Of a DNA stretch of 64,000 nucleotides, positions 51,795 to 63,055 are shown piece after piece (position 1 is the first letter of the stretch; each line of letters begins with the position of its first letter). Under the pieces are notes generated by a model. It was not told the origin of the DNA. It saw only the letters and a list, made by a program, of their open reading frames with translations, and ran no database searches. This DNA comes from Shinisaurus crocodilurus (Eukaryota; Chordata; Lepidosauria; Squamata; Shinisauridae): contig CM037881.1 of assembly GCA_021292165.1 (NCBI GenBank), positions 3,162,001 through 3,226,000 of the forward strand, read 5' to 3'. A program made the position numbers and the translations under genes.

Positions 51795-53060
51795 CAAAGA
51801 CTGGGTTCGCACAACACACTAAGCCATGGTGGCTTAGCATGTTGTCCGAACCTGCAATGGTTTTGGCTTAGGTTTGGATTATAAACCACCCTGACAAACC
51901 ATAGCTTGTTGTAGGGTTGTGTTTGACCCACAATTGGTTGTTGCGTTGTCCAAACCTGGACGACACAACCAATTGTGGGTTCACCCAAACCACTACAGAG
52001 CCGCTTGGCAGTGGCAAAAACCCATTGCTGCTCTTGCCAAACAGCTACCAGGTAACCGCTGCACCTAGGGAGAGGAAACCAAATGCAGAGTTACAGAATG
52101 GGGGACACTTGGCTCAACAATACTACAAGTGAGAAGGATCTTGGAATTGTGGTAGATCACAAACTGAATATGAGCCAGCAATGCGATGTGGCTGCAAAGA
52201 AGGCAAATGCAATTTTGGGCTGTATTAATAGAAGTATAGCTTCCAAATCGCGGGAAGTGATAATTCCCCTTTACTCGGCACTGGTTAGGCCTCATCTTGA
52301 GTACTGCGTCCAGTTCTGGGCACCTCACTTTAAGAAGGACATAGACAAACCGGAGAGGGTTCAGAGGAGGGCAACAAGGATGATAAAGGGACTGGAAACA
52401 AGGCCCTATGAGGAGAGACTGAAAGAACTGGGCATGTTTAGCCTTCAGAAGAGGAGACTGAGGGGAGATAGGATCGCCCTCTTCCAGTATTTGAAGGGAT
52501 GTCACACAGAGGAGGGCAAAGATCTCTTCTCGTTCATCCCAGTTTGCAGGACACGGAATAATGGGCTCAAGTTACAGGAACCTAGATTCCACCTAAACAT
52601 CAGGAAAAATTTCCTGACTGTCAGAGCAATAAGACAATGGAACCAACGACCTAGGGAGGTGGTGGGCTCTCCCACTCTGGAGGCATTCAAGGTGCGTCTG
52701 GACAGACATCTGTCAGAGATGCCTTGACCTGGATTCCTGCACTGAGCAGGGGGCTGGACTCGATGGCCTTGTAGGCCCCTTCCAACTCTACTTTTCTATG
52801 ATTCTATTATTCTATTGCCAGCCGCCCTGAAAGTGCCCACGTGGCACTTGGGGGCAGCTGGCAGAGGCTGCCCCCACACCCTGCTGCAATCATGAGCCAT
52901 TTCGGGCTCTCCACGGCTTTTTGGTCACTTAAAAGAAAAAAATTCTTCAAACTGTGAAAGCCAACTGTCAAGCCAGATTTTGCGGTACCCCTTTTGACAG
53001 CTATGAGCAGTCCCTCCAAGGTACTCCAGCGGTACATTGCAGAGGCTGCCCATAGTTGCC
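51795..53060. mobile_element. DNA-transposon copy split by a CR1
   Basis: The left half 51795-52048 (CTGGGTTCGCACAACAC, ACCAATTGTGGGTTCACCC) and the right half 52818-53060 (CCAGCCGCCCTGAAAGTGCC, CTATGAGCAGTCCCTCCAAG) match, in order, the uninterrupted copy at 59577-60060. The CR1 sits between them. Confidence 0.65.
52049..52817 (+). mobile_element. CR1 3' end, young, 5'-truncated
   Basis: It starts at CTGCACCTAGGGAGAGGAAA and encodes the last 214 aa of ORF2 in one open frame, with only a handful of differences from the intact copy (K to P in DKPERV, M to R in GDRIAL, L to R in WNQRPRE). It has the full 3' UTR and a TTCTATGATTCTATTATTCTATT end. Confidence 0.94.
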
Positions 53061-53064
53061 AAAT

Positions 53065-53750
53065 ATTTTTAAAGAAAATTTTTGTGTACCCCCTAATTTA
53101 CCGGGACTTCTTCCGTTTTCTTTGCAGGAGGATTAGAGCATCCTTCACAAGTGTTTTTTTCCTCCCAGGGGTTTTCCTCTCTGCCTTTCTATATGTTCCT
53201 ACATGTTCCATTACACAACACAAGGTGGCACTGTGGTATAGAGCGGAACTGCAAAATTACAGTAGGCCTCTGTAGCGAATCATGGCGTTATCCAGGATAT
53301 ACCTGACTTTCTTCGTTCTAAAAAAGCCCCGAAAACGGCTGGAAAATACGGGAGGATTACAACATCATGAAAAGGCCCCGCAAATTTCTGTGAGTGAGCA
53401 CACGAGCACACAATAAACGTCTCGTGTAGAAACCCCCCTCTCCAAGAATAGGTATGCAAAATTATCAGTGTATTATAGAACACAACATCAAGAGTATATC
53501 AAAATAAAGGAAGATTTCTTAATATACACAGACAAGAGAGAAGACTTATGCAGAGTGAATATCTTCCAAGACAGCTATATCTTGCAAACGGCTCTCAATT
53601 TGGGTTTGTTTTGTTATTCTCTTCCATCAGACTAAGGTAATTGTGAAAGTTCCTCATAAAACAAGCTAGGGAATTTCACACAGAAACTTATTCTTGTGCA
53701 CCTGAATCAGCAATGAATGAAAAACCAGTATACAAAACACTGCACATCTC
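53065..53750. other. Intron, no gene seen
   Basis: Some CT-rich blocks (53100-53180). No domain in the short frames and no element ends recognised. Confidence 0.4.
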
Positions 53751-53751
53751 T

Positions 53752-53872
53752 GTCCTTGTTTGTTTGTTTATCTTGTATTCCACCCTTCCTCCAAAGAGCT
53801 CAGGGCCACTTACAAAGCATTCCCTCATTTCATCCTCACAACAATCCTGTGAGGTAGGAAAGGGTAGAAGAG
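53752..53872 (-). mobile_element. tRNA-SINE-like 3' fragment
   Basis: Minus strand: CCTCACAGGATTGTTGTGAGGATGAAATGAGGG, then CTTTGTAAGTGGCCCTGAGC. Diverged 3' half of the tRNA-SINE or a sister family. Confidence 0.55.
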
Positions 53873-53879
53873 TGACAAC

Positions 53880-54940
53880 GTGTATCCTGGTGTGTTTTAA
53901 CTTCTGTGCAGCTGTGGGGAGCCAAGAACTTGGTCAGAGCAGCAAGATGGGTGTGTGTGTGGTTAATCTTTCCCCTGCAATGAAGATCTGCTAATAATTG
54001 TACTCCCTCAGCTGCTTTCTCTTCCACAGGGGAAAAGATAAAGGGACTCGTTACCTTTCCCCCAGTGGGTGGGAAAGTAACTTGAGGGTGTGTGCCATGG
54101 GGAAAAGGTTAAACACCCCTTGTGAGAGGGTGTAGCATGTTAGGGAGATTGATTGATTGATTGATTGATTGATTTAATAAAGTTCTATCCCACTTCTTCA
54201 ACCAATAGGGTTCCCATGACAACAAACACTACCCCCACCCAAAATACAACAGTAAAAGCCAAACATATAATTAATTTCAATGAAGTCAAAATAGTAATAA
54301 AAATAGGAACAGCAGGAAAAAAGGGGTGGGGACACCACTGAGTAGAACCCCTCTCCGCAGAAGGCAAAGGCACCTGGAAGGAAATCTCCGCGATGGGGCA
54401 ATTTGGCACAAGAGAAGACAGCCAACAACTATCTGGGCAGTCTAGAAAAGCTAGTCTGGAACCCTTCTACCTGACATGCGAACTTCCTATGAGCAGGAAG
54501 ATAGCTGACATTGACGACAATTCCATCATGAGCCCACACGGTCTGTACTGTAGTAGTACAACTTAGGCACAGCAGGTTTACCACCTCAGTGAGGATAGGC
54601 CAGTGAACTTCTTGGCTGAATGGGGATTTGGAAGCAAGTCTTCCTGGTTAAAATCTATTACTCTTTTCACGACATCATATTAGCTTAGCAGTGTGTTCTA
54701 ATAGTCTGTATGTGCTTCTTTGAAACATTTAAAAAACAAAGCATTTTTCTGCTATATTGTTTTCCTGTGGTCCTTACATAAAGAATAATCATTTGACTTA
54801 TTCCTTAAAAATCATAAACGTTCTAAATGAAAGACAGAAAACAAAACAATCAAAACAGCATAAATGCATCGATTTCACCAGAAACAACCCGTTGTAGAGT
54901 GATCATTGCCATCTCCTTAATTTGATAAAGAAACCCACCT
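53880..54940. other. Intron, no gene seen
   Basis: It has a (GATT)n tract at 54150-54174 followed by a tail-like TTAATAAAGTTCTATCCCACTTCTTC. No exon. Confidence 0.45.
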
Positions 54941-54942
54941 AC

Positions 54943-55021
54943 CTGTTTTTACAGGTCTTGTATTCTACTTTAAGAATCGGTTTACAAGATTCAACTTTTT
55001 TCCCATCCCGCTGAATCTTAC
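54943..55021 (-). CDS. STXBP5L: STXBP5L-like exon B (WD40 region)
   Basis: The 79-nt exon is bounded by TTCTTACAG and GTAGGT. It joins exon A in phase (CAT G + GT AAG, giving H-G-K). It encodes a lysine-rich stretch, then ESCKPILKVEYKTCKN, almost the same as human STXBP5L from memory. It ends AAC AG, completed as Ser by the T that opens the next exon. The exon is too short to appear as a standalone ORF, so I found it by reading the minus strand between repeats. Confidence 0.92.
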
Positions 55022-55501
55022 CTGTAAGAAAATAGTTTAAAAATTCATACTAAAAATGCAAAGTTATTTTCCTTTAAGACCAGTGCATTTGCATAGTAAT
55101 TCTACTGGCTATTTACTTCAGTTATTTTCCTGAAGAATCAGAGCTGACACCACCAACAATAAAATATTCCATGTAACAGTTCTGACCACTTGGGCGACTG
55201 GTTATCTGTAGCTTCCAACCATTCAGCGAGCCAATTTTTACCATCCTCCTGTAGCTTCTGGGAAGTTCAGGGAAGGGATTATCATCGTAGCTCTTTATTC
55301 ACTGTGTGGCTGGAGCTGACAGACAACCATCTCTCCATGCTATTTCGGCCACTTCAAGGGACACTGGTAATAAGCAACATGGCAGTAAGTTCTATGTTTT
55401 CTACAAAATCAAGCACTGTGAGGCATGCTGCAATCCCGAGGCACCATGGATAACTTAGCCCTGGGGTCTCCAACATGGCACCCACCAGGCTCCCTGCCCT
55501 T

Positions 55502-55905
55502 AGAATCATAGAAAAGTAGAGTTGGAAGGGGCCTACAAGGCCATCGAGTCCAACCCCCTGCTCAATGCAGGAATCCAGGTCAAAGCATCCCTGACAGATG
55601 GCCGTCCAGCTGCATCTCGAATGCCTCCAGAGTGCCTCCGCCTACCTAGGTAGTTGGTCCCATTGTTGTATTGCTCTATAACAGTCAGGACATTTCCCCT
55701 GATGTTCAGATGGAATCTGGGTTCCTGTAACTTGAACCCATTATTCCGTGTCCTGCAAACTGGGATGATCGAGAAGAGATCCTGGCCCTCCTCTGTGTGA
55801 CATCCCTTCAAGTACTGGAAGAGTGCGATCATATCTCTTCCCAGTCTCCTCTTCTGAAGGCTAAACATGCCCAGTTCTTTCAGTCTCTCCTTCCTAACGT
55901 TTATT
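55502..55905 (-). mobile_element. CR1 3' end, 5'-truncated
   Basis: Minus strand: [40 protein letters not shown], then a damaged end (insertion near GNVLTVIEQYN) and the 3' UTR with TTCTATGATTCTA. It is older than the 30.2-kb and 52-kb copies. Confidence 0.9.
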
Positions 55906-56055
55906 TTATTTCTCAAGATTTATAAAATTAATTATTTTTTAACTGGGATATCAGCAATGCGCTGCTCTCCATCACCATTTTTGTGTTCAAAAGAGTGATT
56001 TTGTATTTTGGAGTGCAGACCCCCACCTCTGCCTTGTACTTGGGTTCTTGGACAA

Positions 56056-56190
56056 TTTATTTATTTATTTACTTATTATATTTATACCCCTCCTTTTTTT
56101 CCTGCAAGGAACCCAAGGTGGCTTACATAATCCTCCTCTTCCTCTCCATTTTATCCTCACAACAACTCTGTGAGGTAGGTTAGGCTGAGT
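56056..56190 (-). mobile_element. tRNA-SINE 3' part
   Basis: Minus strand: CTCAGCCTAACCTACCTCACAGAGTTGTTG, TTATGTAAGCCACCTTGGGTTCCTTGCAGG, AAAAAAAGGAGGGGTATAAA and an (AATA)n end. Confidence 0.85.
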
Positions 56191-56227
56191 TACATTTCTT
56201 TTAGTCTCACCAGTTTGCCTTCTGGGA

Positions 56228-57830
56228 AAGACAGGTTGCTTACCTATAACTGTACTTCTTCAAGTAGTCATCACACATCCATTGCTAGAACTCGTGATGG
56301 GGAGAGAATAGCCTGTGCAGAACCCATTTGGGAACCTTCTATAGCGGAGGAATTTCTGAGAGGAGCCCGCCTCCCGCACTGTCACAGCGCACATGCTGCA
56401 GGCAGGTCCCTGCCCGTTCCCTCCCTTGAGTCTGCCAAATGCAGCCTTGGAACCAAAGGAAACCTACGTACCAAGACGTCACCGAAGTGAGGATGGTGGA
56501 TGGGTTGTGTGAATTCACAGATGACCGCTGCAAAAAAGATGATCACCACTGTCCACTCATGGGAATTTGAGTCATTCTGATGGAGGCTGTCTGCATGCAC
56601 TTCCCATGCACCCTCAGAGTTCCACGGCGTGCACCCCAACCCAACAGAGAAGCATCCACTGTGAGCACTCATGACAGGGATGACGGAGAGAATAGCATGC
56701 CCTCCTGAAGACTGAAGGCGTCCACCAAGTCAGGCAGGAGGGAGGCCACGGAAGTGGGAATATGCAGACGTGTCCACCTCTCATCCCAATTCAGATTGAA
56801 TGTGTGTATAAATCAGTTTTGGATGCTCCGCATCCACATACGTGCTAGACTGACCATGGGCATGGGAGCTGCCATAAGGCTAAGTAGCCTCTGTAGCCGC
56901 ATAGCAGTAACGTCCGGACAGCTGGCTCTCCTGCAAGGCCTGCGAATGCTGATGCTGTCAGAATATGGTTTCAATATTCTGGGTTTGCCTTCAAGCAAGA
57001 AAGCTAGCCTTGGAGACAGGTGCAGAGAACTGTCCAAGGACTTAGCTATGAACTCACTCCCCTTTGCCCCAGTTATTATTTTTTCTAGTTGGCTCCAAGG
57101 ACAGTGGAGCCGGGAGTCTCAATTACATGCAGGTGGGCATTATTATTATAATTTATACCCCTTTCACCAATAACCAAGCGGCTTATATCCTCCTCCTCTC
57201 AATTTACAAAAATGTGATAGGTTAGGCTGAGAGTCAGGACTGCCAAGTAACCAGTGATTTCATGGCTGAGGGGCTTCTTCACCTTCACCACTACCCACAC
57301 TGTACATACATTACCTCTGCATAGGGTGGTATGTACAAATGTCAAGTTCATATGTGATGTGGCTGTTGTGTGTGGCAGCATTTTTGGTCTTGCTGTGCTC
57401 TAGATTATTTTTGTATGCTGTACTCTCTGTATGCTTTGTTCCTGTATTTTATTTTTCAAGTCATAGTCTTAGTAAATCTTTTGCTAAAGAAACTGGCTTG
57501 TGTTTGTTTTTACTTTCTGGACTAGGCTACGCCACTGAGCTAACACTGCTACTACTCTGCTACTGGGGAGCATTGTTTTTATACTTTGTTTTTCCCCAGC
57601 AGATTATTCCAACAGAGGCATGGTTCAGGGGCAGGAAGTTTCAACTTATGGTGTAGTCCAGTATCACTCCAATAAATTGGATGCACGGCATTGGTGTCAA
57701 GTGGGACTTCTCTACATTGATGCAGAGGCCAAGCTCCTGAAGCAGACGACAAGTAGTGGACAGGGCCCTCAGAACCCCTGCCCTTGTGGACACCACCAAA
57801 AGCTAGTCATCTAAATAGGGATAGACAGAC
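56228..57830 (-). mobile_element. DIRS-like retrotransposon fragment, degenerate
   Basis: Reading down the minus strand from 57820: YLDD-stop-LLVVSTRAGVL, then LLQELGLCINVEKSHLTP and CIQFIGVILD, the RT box and following region. After an interruption (57130-57640), 57040-56800 gives RLQRLLSLMAAPMPMVSLAR, MWMRSIQNW, and 56680-56600 gives the RNase-H-like GLGCTPWNSEGAW region. This order fits DIRS/Ngaro-type tyrosine-recombinase retrotransposons. The YLDD Trp codon is TAG, so it is dead. The left edge (ACAGGTTGCTTACCTATAAC) resembles the 2051 fold-back end. Confidence 0.7.
57130..57640. mobile_element. Insertions inside the DIRS-like fragment
   Basis: 57134-57270 is a diverged reversed tRNA-SINE (ATTTATACCCCTTTC ... 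GGTTAGGCTGAGAG ... TTTCATGGCTGAG). 57330-57600 is T-rich with TAGTAAATCTTTTGCTAAAGAAACTGG, reminiscent of an LTR end but without proof. Confidence 0.5.
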
Positions 57831-58069
57831 ACTACTCGAATGTGAAAATGGGGGGGGGCGACAATTACCATTAGCTACATGTTCATCATTAAAATTTCCA
57901 AAGTCTATCAGGCTCTGCAAATTACAGGAATAAAAGGTCTGCAAATTTCACTTCTGAGAATATGCATTTAGCACTTAACACCTCAATAATATTTTTCCCT
58001 TGTCTTTTTAAAAACTAAGGGTCCTAATGTGTCATGTGAGGATCTAAAAATTTAATAATACAGTAACCT

Positions 58070-58265
58070 GGTTCGCTGTTGTTGGGTTATCTGAGGGTTG
58101 TTTAACCCTCCAACGAGCCGTGCCACCCAGGTTCAGATGACACGACAAGCTGCCATGCCCAGGCAGTGATTATTCAAGTTGCACCCGGCACACCCCACAG
58201 CTTAAACAAGCCATGGTGGCTTGTTTAAGGTGTGGTGGTTGTGCAAACCAGCCCAGTGTGTTGGG
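58070..58265. mobile_element. DNA-transposon fragment (CCTGGTTC family)
   Basis: ACCTGGTTCGCTGTTG at the left, CCCAGGTTCAGATGACACGACAAG inside, and TTAAACAAGCCATGGTGGCTTGTTTAA (a perfect short palindrome) near the right. Same family as 24122 and 59577. Confidence 0.55.
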
Positions 58266-58886
58266 GTGGTGGTAATGGGGCTGTTCCACTTTGAATCAAA
58301 TTGCAGTGATGCCAATGGGGGCATTTGTTTATTTATTTTGAACATGTATATACTGCCTTATCTACAAAAAAGCCACAAAGGCAACGTAGAACAATTTGTA
58401 ATAAGAAAAAGAATGTTGCTAATATACAGCACGGTGGTGCGATTTTTGTCAGAATCATGGCAGGGGACGGAATGGTTAAAAAACCCCTCCACGCACACTG
58501 CAGTCCCAATCCAAAACAACAAACTCCCCCCACACACACACACACATGCACACTCACTATTAAATGCTTTAAGACCTTACACGACACTGTATGCAACACA
58601 TTTAGCACTGTGCGGTTAGGCCCTGAGCATCTGTAACAATGTGCACTTGGCAACTGTAGTACCATGCGCTGACTTCCATGTGCACATGAGCCATCACAGA
58701 TCAAACTAGGAGTGTCATTAAAAAGTAAGGGAACTTGTGTAGGTTAACATCCCTGCTTGATTTCCACAAGAACTGGGGCAGGCCGTGCTTCAGTGGGCCA
58801 CTCACACACCATGCCACCCACACTGTCCGGGTCTTCAAAGGGGAAAAGCTTACCTTGGGAGCTAGGACAGCGAAGCAGGCAGTGGC

Positions 58887-58889
<3 letters not shown>

Positions 58890-58921
<32 letters not shown>

Positions 58922-58930
58922 ACACCCCCC
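58890..58930. repeat. (TCTG)n(CT)n(C)n simple repeat
   Basis: GTCTGTCTGTCTGTCTGTCTCTCTCTCTCTCTCTCACACCCCCCCCC. Confidence 0.9.
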
Positions 58931-59576
58931 CCCGTCTTCTCATGCTTTGTTCTAATCAGAAGAAGATGCTGCAAGTTTTGCGACACTCACAGAATCTTTT
59001 TCCACTGGGGATCATGGGAATTGGACTACAAGCAGTGAGGTGACTATGCTAGCAGCATCTTTTTCAGATAAGAATGACATGCTGCGGGTGGGGAGAAAGG
59101 GTGAATTGCCGCTGCTACTACAGGGGGGAGAGAGCTGTTGCTGCTGCCGCCAAAAGAACGTCACAGCCAGGGAAGGAGCAGCCGCAGAGGGCTTGTTTCC
59201 TGGCTCCCTACCAGGCAGAATACTTGGCTCCAACTGTCTGTTGTGCTGAGACTACAGGGGAAGGACGCCGTGGGGGGCTCTGCCACTAGCCAGAGGAACA
59301 AGAGACGCTGGCTCCGTCGCAGCACCTTTATCCAAGTGAGACCCCCAGCAGCAAAAGGTCACCCTGGCCCCAACTGAATATAAATGCCAGTTTGCAACCC
59401 ACCACTTTGTCTTGGCATTGACTCACCACCACAACACCACCTCAGACTGTGCACCGTTTGGGCCTAGCAAGATGATATTTGCCCCATTTTGAAGCGCATT
59501 TTTCCAGTGTTCGGCCCCTTTACCTGACCTAGCACGCCTATGGCCAAACACCCCTCCCACCCATGGCTTATAAACC

Positions 59577-60265
59577 AGGGTGGGTTGTCATGTCACGCGA
59601 ACCTGGGATGGGTTTGTCAAGGTGGCTTATTTTGGGGTTATAAGCCACCACAGACAACCCGTGGCTTGTAGTTGGGTTTGTTTGACCCACGATGGGTTGT
59701 CATATTGTCCGAACCTGGCCGACGTGACCCGTTGTGGGTCAAGCCCAGCTACAAACAAGCTGCTTGGCAAGAGAAGCAAAACCCCTTGGCCGCTCTTGTC
59801 TAACCAAGTGGCTAGTGGGCGGCCACCATTGCCAGCCGCCCCAAAAGTACCCAAGTGGCACTTGTGGGCAGCTAGCAAAGGCTTCCCCCAGGCTCACCGT
59901 GGCTTGACCTTTCTCTTTAAATTTTTTTTCCCCTGAGATTGTGGAAGCCAGCAGCCAAGCTGGATATTGCAGTCCCCAGGTGGGCATCTATGAGCTGCCC
60001 CTCCGAGGAGCCCCCGCCCCACAGTACCTTGGAGGTGCTGCCCGTGGTTCCTCATCATTTAAAATTGTATTTGTTTCAAACAATAATGTGTGCAAATAAT
60101 CGCGCTCACTGTTATTTTTTTTTAACTCGTTGTGCTGGCTTTGCGCAAATCCAGCGAGGTGGGTCAGTGCAGGGGATCCCTGGGGTAGGTACTGGCTGGG
60201 GGGAGTGCCTGCCGGCCAAATCCAGGAGGTATCCACCCTATAAAGTGCCCAGCCCAGGTTGCAGG
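59577..60265. mobile_element. DNA-transposon copy, least interrupted
   Basis: It contains GGTGGGTTGTCATGTCACGC, AACCTGGCCGACGTGACCCG, GCTTGGCAAGAGAAGCAAAA and CATTGCCAGCCGCCCCAAAA. It shows the continuous order of blocks that is split in the 51795-53060 copy. I cannot place its right end exactly. Confidence 0.55.
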
Positions 60266-60499
60266 TAAATATTTTCCTACTTTGCAAGCCTCTGACAGGT
60301 CTGACATATCCCAACCGGTCAGATCCTTGCAAAGCCCCGGGAGACCACGATTTGCAAAAGGGGGCCCATTCCCCCCTTTTCACAGCACAATCCTCGGGTT
60401 TCTTTGGGGGAGATCAGGTGTCCCTACTGGCCCCTCAGTTCTGAAAGGAGCATTCAGAACGAGAAGGGGCTCCCACCAATGGCAGTGCTGACTTCGGCA

Positions 60500-60838
60500 C
60501 AGGGCCAGTGCTACCATTAGGCCAACTAGGCGGCTGCCTAGGGCGCCGGGCTAAAGGGGGCGCCAGGAGCATAGGGCTGGAGGGAGGGAGGGCTCAAGTG
60601 GGAAGGGGGGGCGCTAAATATCTGATCTTGCCTAGGGCACCAAACTGCCTTGCACTGGCCCTGCTTCCAGGACCGGTGCAAGGCAGTTTGGTGCCCTAGG
60701 CAAGATCAGATATTTAGCGCCCCCCCTTCCCACTTGAGAGCGCTGTATTTTTCCCCCCAAGGTGTTTCTGGTGCCCCCTTTAGCCTTGCGCCCTAGGCAG
60801 CTGCCTAGTTGGCCTAATGGTAGCACCAGCCCTGCCTG
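60500..60838. mobile_element. Head-to-head dimer of a hAT-like MITE
   Basis: Copy 1 (60500-60663) starts CAGGGCCAGTGCTACCATTA and ends CTTGCACTGGCCCTG. Copy 2 (about 60668-60838) is the same sequence reversed, ending TAATGGTAGCACCAGCCCTG plus CCTG. The flanks CTTCGGCA at 60492-60499 and 60839-60846 are a perfect 8-bp duplication around the pair, so it appears to have inserted as one unit. Confidence 0.85.
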
Positions 60839-60849
60839 CTTCGGCATGC

Positions 60850-61022
60850 GTCCAACTCAAAGCTCCATTTTTGAAGTGGGGTTTGGAAGGGCTTAGCAAT
60901 CTCTTTTTTGCCAGGACAATGTGCAGGTATATAGACCCTATATACCCGTACACTTTCCTGCCAAAACAGAAATTTTTAACCTCTTCCAAGTCCCACTTTA
61001 AAAATGGAGCTCTGAGCTTGAG
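60850..61022. mobile_element. Fold-back element with about 75-bp arms
   Basis: AAGCTCCATTTTTGAAGTGGGGTTTGGAAGGG and TTGCCAGGACAATGTGCAGGTATATA on the left pair with TATATACCCGTACACTTTCCTGCCAA and CTTCCAAGTCCCACTTTAAAAATGGAGCT on the right. The centre is GACCC. It directly follows the dimer. Confidence 0.75.
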
Positions 61023-61024
61023 AA

Positions 61025-62025
61025 TTCAGGTGAACTATCAAGCCTTGCTTATTCCCGTCAATGGGAATACCCCCAGGTTTTGCAGCTCCCTGAGGTGCCA
61101 TAATCTTGGGGACACTTGCAAAAGCAGGGGGACCCTTGGGACATGTGATCACCACCCCCCAAACCCCAGGGATCCTGCTGGAAAGGGGGAATTGAGGGGG
61201 TGCCCCCCCAAAACACCCTTTTCCACATGATCCTCAGGTTTTTTGGGGTGGGGGCTCATGTGCCCTTGGGTTATCCACACTTGGAAAAGTGAAGGCAGTC
61301 CAGAGGAACATGAGCACCCCACAAAAACCCCAAGGATTCTGCTGCAAAAGGTCCTTTCTAGGCCCCCACCCCCATTTTTTAAAACGCTTGAAAAGCAGGT
61401 TTTCAAAGTGCTACAGTGATGATTTTGGCATGTACTCGGTGCGCCTCCCAGCAAGTGTACATGCCCACAAGTGATGCTATCGGGGAACACAAGGCCTGTT
61501 GCCAGGTGACAGAGACATATATTTCCCGGTTGCCATAAGATACAAGAGTCACAAGGAAGCTTAGGAAGAAGCAGGAAATTGTGGGTGATGAAACAGAAAG
61601 TGAGCATCCGTTGGGAGGCAGCATTTAAGGTCTAAAAGCAGCCATGCCAGGGGGATTCCTCCAGAGTTTCGCTAGGTGCTAACAGCTGAGCCAGGGCAAA
61701 GGAAACCCAGATGCTGCATAACCTCCCGCCTCCCCCTTCTGTCTGAGGCCTGAGTGGCAGACATCAGCCAAGAACCCTGCTATGTTCCTCCCACAGACAC
61801 AGTTTAATATATTTATTCCTGAGATTTAATCTAATCCTAGGGTGCATTGTTGTTGTTTTTACTAAGATATCCAAGATGTCCCAAGAACAGTTGGTGTAGC
61901 CTGCACATCATTAGCACCACTTCTGGATTTAAAATTTTTTTTTATTATTTATTTTTGAGAAAGAGGTATTCAGTTGCACTGTAACAATAGCAAGATTATG
62001 GGAAGCAGCTACAATTAAAGTTCAG
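61025..62025. other. Intron, no gene seen
   Basis: C/G-run-rich (61140-61390), with several long open frames that share the same poly-G/C composition; none has a domain. Inverted similarity between CCTGCTGGAAAAGGG-type and CCTTTTGCAGCAGAATCC-type blocks suggests more fold-back remnants. Confidence 0.4.
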
Positions 62026-62029
62026 GGGG

Positions 62030-62440
62030 GTGGGGGTGGAATCAGGAACATGGTGGAAACAAGGGCCCCACTCCAAATACTGCAGTCCATCCCTTATCAA
62101 GCTACGTGGCTCAGGACTCCAATACCTCAAGGACTGCCCCTCCTTGTATGGACGTGCCCCATCCCTGGGGTCAGCTTCAGAGGCCCTTCTCTGCCAGCCC
62201 CCTCTGAAAGAAGCTTGGGAGGGGTGGCACTTTTACGGAGTGGCATAAAGGGGTGGCAGTTTAAGGAATGCTCCTCTGCCCAAGGAAGTTTGCCTGGTGC
62301 CAACACGGTCATATTCACAGTGTCAGGCAAAGACGTACTTATTTTCTCAGGCATTTGGATATTAGTTACGGTCCAACTGTTGTGCGCTGCTTTTGTGGCA
62401 TTCATTCTAAGCTGCGAGGGGTGGTCCACGGTGGTGGTTT
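62030..62440 (+). mobile_element. L2-like LINE 3' end, old
   Basis: CTCCAATACCTCAAGGACTGCCCCTCC, then GGCCCTTCTCTGCCAGCCCCCTCTG matches the LINE 3'-coding pattern (YLKDCPS.. EALLCQPP). Frame lost. Confidence 0.6.
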
Positions 62441-62875
62441 TGTATTATGGATGAAACTTTTCATATTTTCATACCTGAAAGACTGCCTTCTCCCATACGA
62501 GCCTGCTCGGTTCTTAAGATCTTTGAGAGAGGCCCTTCTTTTGAGACTGCCACCTTCAGAGGTACGTTTGGTGGCAACGCGGGAGAGGACGTTCTCGGTG
62601 GCCACTCCCCGGCTGTGGAACTCCCTGCCGAGGGAGGCTGGGTCCACCCCCTCTCTGCTGTCTTTCCGCTGGCGGGCAAACACTGCTTTATTCAAACAGG
62701 TCTTTGGTACGTAAGCGGGTCAGTTGAGCTGGATGCTGTTTGTACTCGTTGGTGTTGTTGTTGTTGTGTTTTTAATGTATTTATTTATTGTTGTTTTAAT
62801 CAGTGATTGTAAGCCACCTTGAGTGTCATTTTTGGTAGAAAGGTGGTGTATAAATCAAATTAAAAAATAAATAGA
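62440..62875 (+). mobile_element. L2-like LINE 3' end, younger
   Basis: One frame reads REALLLRLPPSEVRLVATRE, RTFSVATPRLWNSLPREAGS, TPSLLSFRWRANTALFKQVF, the classic L2-type C-terminus, followed by TAAGCCACCTTGAGTG and GGTGGTGTATAAATCAAATTAAAAAATAAATA. Confidence 0.82.
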
Positions 62876-63055
62876 TATTCTTATTGATGATTATGATGGA
62901 TCAGACAGAGGTAAGGGGAGAACTGCTCCTTTTACCCTCAGAAACAATAGTCCACACACTATTTAGCTACTGACTATAAGTTCACGATTATGGCCAGAGG
63001 TTTTGTGTGACCTAACCGCATTTTATGAGAATCAGCAGTACCTTGCATATCTTAC

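Noticed and set aside
57339..57656. Hydrophobic 105-aa frame as a membrane protein
   Set aside because: It spans an inserted T-rich sequence within a transposon fragment; the hydrophobicity follows from T-richness.
61149..61607. 152-aa minus-strand frame as a gene
   Set aside because: Composition-driven: built on poly-G/C runs, no domain, and overlapping open frames on the other strand.
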